A stretch of DNA of 30,985 nt. Source: CAZYWA01 sp964650975 [NCBI: uncultured bacterium] (GTDB lineage: Bacteria > JADJOY01). The position numbers were made by a program, and so were the translations under genes. The stretch spans positions 1 to 30,985 of the forward strand of contig CAZYWA010000015.1 in assembly GCA_964650975.1 (NCBI GenBank). The letters are read 5' to 3'. This document shows positions 16,899 through 24,813 of the stretch, one piece after another; within the stretch, counting starts at the first letter, position 1, and the number at the start of each line of letters is the position of its first letter. The notes below the pieces were generated by a model. That model did not search any database, had not been told where the DNA came from, and saw only the letters and a program-made list of their open reading frames with translations.

Positions 16899-19472
16899 AT
16901 GCGAACTCTGCGAAGCTCGGCGTGCGCCGTCCTGGTGGCCGCGGTCGGTCTGACTCCCGGTGTGCCCGCGGCGCGCGCCGCCCAGGCGCCGCTCCCGTCT
17001 CCCAAGGTGACCGCGCTGCTTCGCGCCGCGGCGCCGCCGTCCTCGCTGGTGCACTCCCGAGCGACCGGCGAGCGGCACGTGTACATCCACGTCGACGGCT
17101 CGCCCGAGTCCGCGGCGCCGCTGCTCGAGCTCCAGGGTGCGCACGTCGAGCGCGTGAGCAAGGAGCTCGGTCTGGTACAGGCCTGGGTGGCGCCCGAGCA
17201 GCTCGACGCGGTCGCCGCGCTCTCGTTCGTGCGCAAGATCACGCCGCCGTCCTACGCCGTCACGCGCGCCGGCAGCGTGATGACCGAGGGCGACGCGATC
17301 GAGCATTCCGATCAGATCCGGGCGCTCGGCTACGACGGCACCGGGGTCAAGGTCGGCATCATCGCCGACGGCATCGACAGCCTCGCCGTGTGCCAGTCGA
17401 CCGCCGACTGCCCGCAGGTGCAGATCGTGGGCGGCCAGTCGGGTAGCGGCGACGAGGGCACCGCGACCATCCAGCTGGTTCACGACGTCGCCCCCGGCGC
17501 CACCATCGGCTTCTGCAGCGGCGGTCAGGACAACGGCGTCACGACGGCCGACATGGTGGCCTGCGCCGGCACGCTGGTGAGCGACTTCGGCGCCAACGTC
17601 ATCGTCGACGATCTCGGCTTCCCGGCCGAGCCTTACTTCGAGGACGGCGGCGTCGCGAAGGCCGTCGCGGCCGCGGTGTCGAGCGGTGTCCTGTGGGCCA
17701 CCGCCGCCGGCAACGACGCGCTGAAGCACTACCAGGGCCTCTACGTCGACAACGGCGACCCCTTCCACCTGCACAACTTCCAGGGCGGCCACGTCACGAT
17801 GGACGTCGACGTGCGCCCCGGCGGCAGCAACGTGTTCTTCGAGTGGTCGAACCTGTTCGACGCCGCCACCGACAAGTACCGGATCTGCCTCACCGACAGC
17901 GACGCGACCAACGCCACGGTGTGCGGCGACGCCATCCTCGGCGACAACGTGCCGCTCGGCGTCCTCAATCTGCCCTGCGACGGCCCCGACCACTGCACCG
18001 ACTACGTGCTGGTGACCAAGGACTCGGGTGCGCCGCAGACGCTCGAGATGTTCTTCGACCGCGCCAAGCCCATGTCCTACGGCACCGCGGCCGACAGCAT
18101 CTACGGCCATCCGTGCGTTCCCGGGGTGGTGTCGGTGGTGGCGATCGACGCCGCCGATCCCAACCACGACACCGCGGAGGCCTTCGACTCGCAAGGCCCG
18201 TGCACGATCCTGTTCCCGGAGGCGGAGACGCGCGCGAAGCCGGACGTGTCGGCGGTCGACGACGTGAGCATCGTGGACGCCAACGGCCACCCCGCCAAGT
18301 TCACCGGCACCTCGGCGGCGGCACCGCACGTGGCGGGCATCGCGGCGCTCTTCTACCAGGCGTTCCCGGGCGTCTCGAACGCCAACATCGCCCGGGCGCT
18401 CTCGAAATCGGCGATCGACATCGGCGATCCGGGGCCGGACCTGGTGTTCGGCGCGGGTTTCGTCGACGCGTTCGCGTCGCTCGACCTCCTCGACGCACCT
18501 CCCCAGAGCGTCATCGATTCGCCGGCCAGCGACACCACCGTGGTCGCGCCGGGCTCGTCGGTGGAATTCACCGGCACCTGCACCGATCCCGATCAGTCGA
18601 GCGGCCTCGAGGCGCACTGGGACTTCGGTGCCTCGGGTGTCGCGCCTTCCTCGGTGACCGATCCGGGGCCGGTGTTCTTCCACGACACCGGGACCTTCAC
18701 CGTGACGTTCACGTGCACCGACTCGTTCAAGAATCCCGATCCCTCGCCGGCCACGCGGACCGTGATCGTGGGTGTGCCGCCCGACGGCACCATCGACGAT
18801 CCTCCCGCGGATCTCACGGTGCTCACCGGCGAGCCGGTGAACTTCGCGTCGTCGTGCACCGATCCCGACGGCAGCGGGCCGTTCACTCACCACTGGACCT
18901 TCGGCGCCCGCTCCGGCGTGCCCGATTCGACGGCCGAGGATCCGGGCGAGGTGTCGTTCCCGAACGCCGGCGTCTTCACCGTGAGCTACACATGCATCGA
19001 CTCGAGCGGCGCTTCCGATCCGACTCCCGCGACCCGCACCATCACCGTGAACGCGGCTCCCGAGAGCGCGATCGATCAGCCGCTCGCGGACGTCACCATC
19101 TCGCGCGGCGGCGCGGTCACCTTCCAGGGGACGTGCACCGATCCGTCGGATCCGAACGGGCTCTCGGCGACCTGGAGCTTCGGCAGCGGCTCTGGCATCC
19201 CGGACGCGGTGGTGACGAGCCCGGGTGTCGTGACGTTCCCGAACGCGGGCACCTTCACCGTGAGCTTCACGTGCAAGGACAGCCACGGCATTCCCGATCC
19301 CAGCCCCGCGACGCGCACCGTCACCGTGCAGGGAAAGAAGTCGAGCGGTGGCGGCGGGTGTAGCGTCGCCAGCGAGAGGGACGGCGGCTCGGCCGCGCTC
19401 GGATTCGGCGCGCTGGTGGCGATGGCGGTGACGCGACGCGCGCGGCGGCGATTGCTCGCTCGGAGCGAATGA
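16899..19472 (+). CDS. Secreted subtilase-like (S8/S53-type) peptidase with three PKD domains and Cys-type C-terminal anchor
   Basis: An 857-residue secreted serine peptidase. Residues 1-28 are a signal peptide, ~40-120 a prodomain-like region and ~145-530 the subtilase fold. Asp157 (VGIIADGID) and Ser472 (TGTSAAAPHVAG) are in place, but the usual HGT histidine is replaced by Glu186 in GDEGTA. Asp237/Asp238 in VIVDDLG stand where subtilisin has its oxyanion Asn. This Ser-Glu-Asp set resembles sedolisin (S53-like) enzymes. Three PKD-like domains follow (~537-625, 628-717, 720-810), each with one Cys pair (561/606, 653/699, 746/792). The tail GGGGCS (Cys821), hydrophobic GFGALVAMAV and Arg cluster resemble MYXO-CTERM-type anchors. 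GAGGAA lies just before the ATG. The next gene overlaps by 4 nt. Confidence 0.9.
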   Translation: MRTLRSSACAVLVAAVGLTPGVPAARAAQAPLPSPKVTALLRAAAPPSSLVHSRATGERHVYIHVDGSPESAAPLLELQGAHVERVSKELGLVQAWVAPEQLDAVAALSFVRKITPPSYAVTRAGSVMTEGDAIEHSDQIRALGYDGTGVKVGIIADGIDSLAVCQSTADCPQVQIVGGQSGSGDEGTATIQLVHDVAPGATIGFCSGGQDNGVTTADMVACAGTLVSDFGANVIVDDLGFPAEPYFEDGGVAKAVAAAVSSGVLWATAAGNDALKHYQGLYVDNGDPFHLHNFQGGHVTMDVDVRPGGSNVFFEWSNLFDAATDKYRICLTDSDATNATVCGDAILGDNVPLGVLNLPCDGPDHCTDYVLVTKDSGAPQTLEMFFDRAKPMSYGTAADSIYGHPCVPGVVSVVAIDAADPNHDTAEAFDSQGPCTILFPEAETRAKPDVSAVDDVSIVDANGHPAKFTGTSAAAPHVAGIAALFYQAFPGVSNANIARALSKSAIDIGDPGPDLVFGAGFVDAFASLDLLDAPPQSVIDSPASDTTVVAPGSSVEFTGTCTDPDQSSGLEAHWDFGASGVAPSSVTDPGPVFFHDTGTFTVTFTCTDSFKNPDPSPATRTVIVGVPPDGTIDDPPADLTVLTGEPVNFASSCTDPDGSGPFTHHWTFGARSGVPDSTAEDPGEVSFPNAGVFTVSYTCIDSSGASDPTPATRTITVNAAPESAIDQPLADVTISRGGAVTFQGTCTDPSDPNGLSATWSFGSGSGIPDAVVTSPGVVTFPNAGTFTVSFTCKDSHGIPDPSPATRTVTVQGKKSSGGGGCSVASERDGGSAALGFGALVAMAVTRRARRRLLARSE

Positions 19473-20197
19473 GCCGCAAGCGTTGGGCCCCGCGTCCAAT
19501 CGCGCTGGGCGTGGCGGTTCTCGCGATCTTCGTCGCGTGCGTCGTGTGCGCGGATCGCGCTCGCGCGGGAGCCGAGGCGAAGCACGGCGGCGTGCGCTTC
19601 GTATACCTGATTCGCCACGGCTCGTACCATCGCCAGGCGGATCAGGACGACGTGACCGGGAACGGGCTCGATCCGCTCGGACATCAGCAGGCGCACTGGA
19701 CCGGAAAGCGTCTCGCGACTCTGCCGGTCAAGATCTCGTCGCTGGTGAGCAGCGATTTCACTCGCGCCCGTGAGACCGCGGACGACATCGGTCAGGAGGT
19801 CGGTGTCACGCCGGTGCGCGATCCGCTGCTTCACGAGTGCTCGCCGCCTTCCGGACCCGCGCCCGACGCGGCGCACCCGGACTCACCGGAAGCGCGACAG
19901 TGCGCGGCCGATCTGACGGCCGCGTTCGCGAAGTATTTCCGCCCTTCGCCGGGCGCGGACGCCCGCGACGTGCTGGTCTGCCACGGCAACGTGATCCGCT
20001 GGCTGGTCGGCCACGCGCTGGGGCTCGACCCACGCACGTGGACGCGCATGGACATCGCCAACGGCGGGATCACCGTGATCGCCGTCTACCCCGACGGCGT
20101 GACCCAGCTCGTCACCTACAGCGACACCGGGCACATCCCGCCCGCGTCGCAGACCTGGCTCGACGTCGGCCCGGGCTGGTCGCCGACCGCGCCGTGA
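19469..20197 (+). CDS. Secreted histidine phosphatase (phosphoglycerate mutase-like)
   Basis: A 242-residue histidine phosphatase-superfamily protein with an N-terminal signal or anchor (residues ~10-33). RHG is at 49-51 with His50 as the phospho-acceptor, Arg99 in FTRARETA, Glu123 in LLHECSPP as the acid, and His172 in VCHGNVIRW. The arrangement is closest to PGAM5-like phosphatases rather than glycolytic mutase. It is expected to dephosphorylate a substrate in the periplasm or at the membrane. Its start ATG overlaps the stop of the peptidase gene (ATGA), so the two are translationally coupled. Whether the phosphatase acts with the peptidase is not known. A family 1 repeat lies 18 nt after its stop. 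Confidence 0.9.
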   Translation: MSRKRWAPRPIALGVAVLAIFVACVVCADRARAGAEAKHGGVRFVYLIRHGSYHRQADQDDVTGNGLDPLGHQQAHWTGKRLATLPVKISSLVSSDFTRARETADDIGQEVGVTPVRDPLLHECSPPSGPAPDAAHPDSPEARQCAADLTAAFAKYFRPSPGADARDVLVCHGNVIRWLVGHALGLDPRTWTRMDIANGGITVIAVYPDGVTQLVTYSDTGHIPPASQTWLDVGPGWSPTAP

Positions 20198-20215
20198 AGT
20201 GGAGCGGACTCGGAG

Positions 20216-20283
20216 GGCTGCGGTCCCTCGCAGCCGCAGTGCCACGACCCCGTCGATCGCGGCGGACGCGAGGGACCGCGTCC
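20216..20283. repeat. Family 1 two-hairpin intergenic repeat
   Basis: Hairpin 1 is GGCTGCG-GTCCCT-CGCAGCC (20216-20235) and hairpin 2 is GGACGCG-AGGGAC-CGCGTCC (20264-20283). Compared with the copy at 8889, one stem pair has changed from G-C to T-A on both sides, keeping the hairpin. It lies between convergent genes and may terminate both. Confidence 0.85.
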
Positions 20284-20295
20284 CTCCGGTCGTGC

Positions 20296-21390
20296 TCAGG
20301 CGCGCGTCAGGTGCGCGAACAGCTCGCGTCGCACCGCCGGGTTGCGGATCTTCCACACCACTCCGTCGGTGAAGTAGTGATGGATGTTGACGATGTTGCT
20401 GACCATGAAGGGCAGGTGCTTGAGCGGGCCGGCCTTGGGCGCCACCAGGTCGACGCCGCCGTAGATCAGCCACCCGGTGGTGACGATTCCCACGACGTAG
20501 AGCGCCATGTGCAGCGCGTGTCGCGGATCGAATCCGGCGGGAGACGGCGTTCCCGCCGCCTCGGCGCGCGCCACGTAACGGTTCGACTCGACCCGCAGCG
20601 GGAACAGCATGTACTGGGTGGCGTGCGCGATCTGCACCCAGTAGATCGCATTGGGGTACTTGCCGATCGCCGCGTACCACAGACAAATCGCGAGCCACGG
20701 AACGAACACCCGCGGCGGCAGCACCCGACCCACGCGCCGCCTGAGCATCACGAATCCAGCCACGCCGAGCGCGATCGCCAGCGGAGCCAAGGTCGACATG
20801 AACACGAACGCAGCGCGCGCCACCTTGGTCTCGAGCGGCGTCGGCTGATGGATGGTGATGATGCCGAAGAAATGCAGGTTCCACGCGACCTGCCAGCCGA
20901 GGAAGATCCACAGGCTGGTGCGGATCAGCTGGCGCTCGCGCGGCACCACCGGCATTCCCTCGAGGTACGTGGACGTGGCGACCATTCCCCACGCCTGGCC
21001 GGTGTAGTGCACCGCCAGGTAGCAGGACGCCACCAGCCCCGAGAGATCGAGGTAGAGGTTGGTGCGGGTGGCCATCGCCAGCGCGAAGGCGCCGTACGCC
21101 ACCAGCACCACCGGCACGTGGATCGCCGCCCACTTGTGCTTGGCGAAGGTTTCGCGCGAACCGTAGAGCAGCACCCACGAGGCCGTGAAGTGCGGCCAGT
21201 TGAGCAGCATCTCCAGGATCAGCACGCGCTTGAGCGAGAACGCCTGGCCGGCGGCCGATCCCGCCAGCAGGATGCCGAGGAACAGCACGATCGAGGCGCC
21301 GCCGATCGCCAGCGTGTCGATGGCCGGCGTGAGCACGGCACGGCGCGGCGCCAGGGAAGGGACGGTGGGGGCCGTGGCGAGCGCCGTCAT
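20296..21390 (-). CDS. Polytopic membrane protein with conserved-looking histidine motifs
   Basis: A 364-residue integral membrane protein with about seven to nine hydrophobic segments. I do not recognise the family. His-containing motifs lie in or near the segments: NWPHFTASW (His67), AVHYTGQAWG (His129), WNLHFFG (His173), IAHATQYMLFP (His256) and NIHHYFTDGVVWKIRN (His337/His338). Such a spread resembles membrane enzymes or carriers binding metal or haem, but that is inference. ATG 21390 is used; an in-frame GTG at 21411 would add seven residues, and neither has a good Shine-Dalgarno. The gene diverges from the SGNH hydrolase gene with only ~30-50 nt between them, suggesting shared control. 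Confidence 0.85.
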   Translation of the reverse strand: MTALATAPTVPSLAPRRAVLTPAIDTLAIGGASIVLFLGILLAGSAAGQAFSLKRVLILEMLLNWPHFTASWVLLYGSRETFAKHKWAAIHVPVVLVAYGAFALAMATRTNLYLDLSGLVASCYLAVHYTGQAWGMVATSTYLEGMPVVPRERQLIRTSLWIFLGWQVAWNLHFFGIITIHQPTPLETKVARAAFVFMSTLAPLAIALGVAGFVMLRRRVGRVLPPRVFVPWLAICLWYAAIGKYPNAIYWVQIAHATQYMLFPLRVESNRYVARAEAAGTPSPAGFDPRHALHMALYVVGIVTTGWLIYGGVDLVAPKAGPLKHLPFMVSNIVNIHHYFTDGVVWKIRNPAVRRELFAHLTRA

Positions 21391-21440
21391 CGAGCGGCGA
21401 TCATAGCTCACGGGCCGCGGCCGCCCGCCGAGGTGCGGGC

Positions 21441-22643
21441 GTGACCGCCGGTCCGGATTCCTCGATCGCTCCGCGCGGTCCGCGCAAGCTTTCCCTCAAG
21501 GGTCTGGTGTTCGCGCTGATCGCGGTGACGCTCGGCGGCGCGATCGCGGCGGGCCTGGCGGAGGTCGCGTGCCGGGTATTCGACGTCCGCCCCAACCGGA
21601 TGCCGTACCCCAAGTTCTTCGTCTACGAGCAGGGTCAGTGGGTGAAGGCGCATGGCAAGCGCGACCTGCGGGTCAAGACCGAGAGCCCCTATCCGGAAGT
21701 CGACATGGGCGAGTACGTGCCGAACACCCGCTACCGGATCGTCTACGCCACCAACCCCCGCGGCTACTTCGACGGCCAAAACAGCGTCGAGATCGACATC
21801 AACTCGCTCGGCCTGCGCGGCCCCGAGGTGACGACCGCGAAGCCGGCCGGCGTGTTCCGGATCCTCGGCCTCGGCGACTCGTTCACCCACGGTGAAGGCG
21901 TGCGCGACGGTGACACGTTCCTGCGCCGCCTGGAGAAGCGCCTCGACGGCGCGCCTGCGCGCGACGGCACCAAGCGTTCGGTGCAGGTGCTGAACGCGGG
22001 CGTCGCCGGCTACAACACCGCCGACGAGGTCACGTATCTCGAGCACCGCTGGCTCGACCTGCTCGATCCGGACCTGGTGCTCATCACGTTCTTCCTGAAC
22101 GACGCCTACTCCGACGAAGCGTTCCTCCACGCCGGCCAGGAGATGGGCCTGCACCTGGCGCAGCCGGAAGGGCTCGCACAGGAGAGCTACCTGTGGGACC
22201 TGATCCAGCACACCATCCGGGTGCGCCAGGTGTCGCGGCAGATTTCGGAGTTCTACCGCAGCCACTACTTCAGCGACGCGCACAAGTTCCTCGCCGAGGG
22301 CACGGTCACCCACGACATCGACTGGGACGTGAGCCGCGCGGCGCTGGGACGCGCGGCGGAGCTCACCAGCGCGCGCGGCAAGAAGCTGGTGGTGGCGGTC
22401 TTCCCCGAGCTCATCGACCTCGACGCGAGCTACCCGTTTCGCGACATCCACGCGGTGGTGATGGAGGCTTGCAAGGAGCTGGGGATTCCGGCGGTCGATC
22501 TGCTGCCCGCGTTCCTCGGCCATCGCGCGCGCGACCTGTGGGTGCACGAGACCGACCACCATCCGAACGAAGCCGGCCACGCCATCGCCGAGCAGGCGAT
22601 CGAGCAGTTCCTCACCGACCCGCGGAACCAGCTGCTGCCGTAA
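21441..22643 (+). CDS. Membrane-anchored SGNH/GDSL hydrolase-family protein
   Basis: A 400-residue protein with one N-terminal transmembrane helix (about 20-42) and an extracytoplasmic SGNH hydrolase domain. Block I is GLGDSFTHGEG with Ser147, block II NAGVAGYNTADE (185-196) with Gly190, block III FFLNDAY with Asn220, and block V TDHHPNEAGH with Asp372 and His374. The compact D-x-H-P-N form is common in SGNH proteins that work on polysaccharides, lipids or acyl groups; an esterase or O-acyl-transfer role is likely, substrate unknown. Start GTG 21441 has GAGGTG (21430-21435) upstream. It is divergent from the polytopic membrane protein, and a family 2 repeat follows its stop. Confidence 0.88.
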   Translation: MTAGPDSSIAPRGPRKLSLKGLVFALIAVTLGGAIAAGLAEVACRVFDVRPNRMPYPKFFVYEQGQWVKAHGKRDLRVKTESPYPEVDMGEYVPNTRYRIVYATNPRGYFDGQNSVEIDINSLGLRGPEVTTAKPAGVFRILGLGDSFTHGEGVRDGDTFLRRLEKRLDGAPARDGTKRSVQVLNAGVAGYNTADEVTYLEHRWLDLLDPDLVLITFFLNDAYSDEAFLHAGQEMGLHLAQPEGLAQESYLWDLIQHTIRVRQVSRQISEFYRSHYFSDAHKFLAEGTVTHDIDWDVSRAALGRAAELTSARGKKLVVAVFPELIDLDASYPFRDIHAVVMEACKELGIPAVDLLPAFLGHRARDLWVHETDHHPNEAGHAIAEQAIEQFLTDPRNQLLP

Positions 22644-22658
22644 GGCGTCGACGTCTCC

Positions 22659-22755
22659 TCGGAGGGCCTTTCAAGCCCCCTGCCCGGAAAAAGTGCGATT
22701 TTTTCGGGGCCCCACCCTCGAGTCGGCTCGCGTTGCTCGCCGCGCGCCTACGGCG
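22659..22755 (+). repeat. Family 2 multi-hairpin intergenic repeat
   Basis: Starting 16 nt after the SGNH hydrolase stop, it holds an imperfect hairpin (about 22659-22681) and a near-perfect A/T-rich hairpin (CCCGGAAAAA at 22683-22692 with TTTTTTCGGGG at 22699-22709). The shared block CCCCACCCTCGAGTCGGCTC (22710-22729) follows, then a GCGCGCC-TAC-GGCGCG-like hairpin (about 22740-22755). Its A/T-rich stem and position suggest terminator function for the upstream gene. Confidence 0.75.
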
Positions 22756-22817
22756 CGAGCCGAAGGATCGAGGCCGTCCGGTTGCTGGGGTTTGCGCGGC
22801 GGGCGCATAGTCGTTGC

Positions 22818-24716
22818 ATGCGCCGGGCTGCCTCCATAATGACCCGGACTCGGGCCGCTTTTTTCGCGTCGGCGTTTGCGGCTGTCGCCTGGCTGGCTCT
22901 TGCGCCCCCGGCGAACGCCACGACCTCCTGGGCCGAGCTCACGGCCGATCACGCGCTGGCCAAGGGAGGCTTCGGCGGTGCGGTCGCGATGCAGGGCGAC
23001 ACGCTGGTGGCGGGCCGGATCGAGGACGACTCGCCAGGCGATCTCATCTCGGTCGGTCCTGGGCATGCGTTCGTCTTCGAGCGCCAGGGCTCGCGGTGGA
23101 TCCAGACCCAGGGCTTTACCGGCTCCGACACCGTGGTGGGGAGCCGCTTCGGCTGCGCGATCGCGATGGACGGCGACTGGATGGTGATCGGCGCCAGTGG
23201 CCAGGTGATCCTCGACGGCACCGCCACGCAGCAAGGCGCCGCCTACGTGTTCCACCGCGCCGGAGGTTCCTGGTCGCAGACCGCGAAGCTGGTGGCGGGC
23301 GACGGCGAGCGCGGCGATCTCTTCGGCTACGCGGTGGCGATCCGCGGCACCACCCTCGTGGTCGGCGCATTCCTGGAGGATTTCGAGGACGGCGGCGGCG
23401 TGGCGGTCGACGCTGGCTCCGCCTACGTGTTCGAGCTGACCCAGGGCGCGTGGGTGCAGAAGCAGCGTCTGCTCCCGCAGAACAGCACCACCAACACCCA
23501 CTTCGGCGAGACCCTGGCGATCGACGGCAACACCATCGTGGTGGGTGCGCATCTCGCGAACGGCGCCAGCCTGCCCATCACGGGCGCGGCGTACGTCTAC
23601 AACCGCACCGCTGGCGGCACCTGGAATTCCTCGCAAGACCAGACCCTCAACGCGAGCGACGCCAAGTCCGGCGACCGCTTCGGCCAGTACGTGGCGCTCC
23701 AGGGCGATCGCCTGGTGATCGGCGCGCGCCGCGACGCGCAGCAAGGCACCGATGCGGGGTCCGCGTACGTGTTCACCCGCTCGTCGGGCGGACCCTTCGC
23801 CCAGGCGCAGAAGCTCCTCGCCAGCGACGGTGGCGTCGGCCGGCTTTTCGGGCACTCGGTGGCCATCGACGGGGACACGATCCTGATCGGCGCGCCCTCC
23901 GAGTCGACGATGCGCGGCAATCCGGGCGACGCGTACGTGTTCGGCTACGACGCCGCGCTCGGGACGTGGCGCGAGCAGCTCGAGGTGGTGCCGGGCGATG
24001 GTCTGATCGCCGACGCCTTCGGCACATCCGCGGCGGTGCTCGGAAGTACCTTGGCGCTGGGCGCACCGTTTCACGACGCGGGCGCCACCGATGCGGGCTC
24101 GCTCTACCTCTATTCGCTCACCGATTCGGACGGCGACGGAATCCCCGACGCCTTCGACGATTGTCCGAACGCGGCCGATCCGTCGCAGACCGACGCGGAC
24201 CACGACGGCATCGGCGACGCTTGCGACCCCTGCGTCGACGTGGACCTCGACGGTTACGGCAACCCGGCCGCGCCGGGCTGCCCGCACTCGGGCCTCGACT
24301 GCAACGACGCCAGCGCAGCGATCCATCCAGGTGCCGCCGAGATCCCGGGGAACGGCATCGACGACGACTGCGACCCGGCCACTCCCGATTGCACCGACCT
24401 CGACCACGACGGCTACGCCGTGGAGGGCGGCGCCTGCGGCCCGGTCGATTGCGACGACACGCGCGCCGACGTGAATCCCGGGGCGGTGGAAGTGGCCGGC
24501 AACGGCCGCGATGACGACTGCAGCCCCGCGACCAGCGATTGCCTGGACCTGGACGGCGACGGTTACGGGAATCCCGCGTCGCCGGCCTGCGCGCACGCAG
24601 CGCTCGACTGCCTCGACACCAACGCGAACGTCAACCCCGGAAGGACCGAGATTCCAGGCAACGGCCTCGACGACGACTGCAACCCGGCCACACCCGGCGG
24701 CTGCAGTTCTCCTTGA
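22818..24716 (+). CDS. Secreted FG-GAP repeat protein with thrombospondin-3 and MopE-type metal-binding repeats
   Basis: A 632-residue secreted protein. The signal peptide covers about 1-34 (ending PANA). Seven FG-GAP-type repeats (starting at residues 52, 111, 169, 229, 288, 344 and 401; pattern FGxxVAxxGDxLVIGA) predict a seven-bladed beta-propeller. A thrombospondin type 3 calcium repeat follows (DSDGDGIPDAFDDCP, DADHDGIGDACDP; 437-471). Three MopE-type putative metal-binding motifs end the protein (DCNDASAAIHPGAAEIPGNG... at 493-519, then 544-569 and 597-622), each ending in an acidic DDDC. It is likely a surface or outer-membrane-vesicle protein that binds calcium or other metal. ATG 22818 is used; ATG 22839 is an alternative. 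No C-terminal anchor is visible. Confidence 0.9.
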   Translation: MRRAASIMTRTRAAFFASAFAAVAWLALAPPANATTSWAELTADHALAKGGFGGAVAMQGDTLVAGRIEDDSPGDLISVGPGHAFVFERQGSRWIQTQGFTGSDTVVGSRFGCAIAMDGDWMVIGASGQVILDGTATQQGAAYVFHRAGGSWSQTAKLVAGDGERGDLFGYAVAIRGTTLVVGAFLEDFEDGGGVAVDAGSAYVFELTQGAWVQKQRLLPQNSTTNTHFGETLAIDGNTIVVGAHLANGASLPITGAAYVYNRTAGGTWNSSQDQTLNASDAKSGDRFGQYVALQGDRLVIGARRDAQQGTDAGSAYVFTRSSGGPFAQAQKLLASDGGVGRLFGHSVAIDGDTILIGAPSESTMRGNPGDAYVFGYDAALGTWREQLEVVPGDGLIADAFGTSAAVLGSTLALGAPFHDAGATDAGSLYLYSLTDSDGDGIPDAFDDCPNAADPSQTDADHDGIGDACDPCVDVDLDGYGNPAAPGCPHSGLDCNDASAAIHPGAAEIPGNGIDDDCDPATPDCTDLDHDGYAVEGGACGPVDCDDTRADVNPGAVEVAGNGRDDDCSPATSDCLDLDGDGYGNPASPACAHAALDCLDTNANVNPGRTEIPGNGLDDDCNPATPGGCSSP

Positions 24717-24813
24717 CTCGCCGGGAAGCGTTCGCGTAGGAATAGCGCGCTTCGCGCATCGCCCGGTCAACCGCGGCGCCGCGTGTCGCGCCCTCGCCGC
24801 CGAGCACGACACC

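Noticed and set aside
16698-19499. 933-codon open frame on the minus strand
   Set aside because: It runs opposite the peptidase gene, is Arg/His/Gly/Val-rich with no domain, and arises from strong codon bias at high GC.
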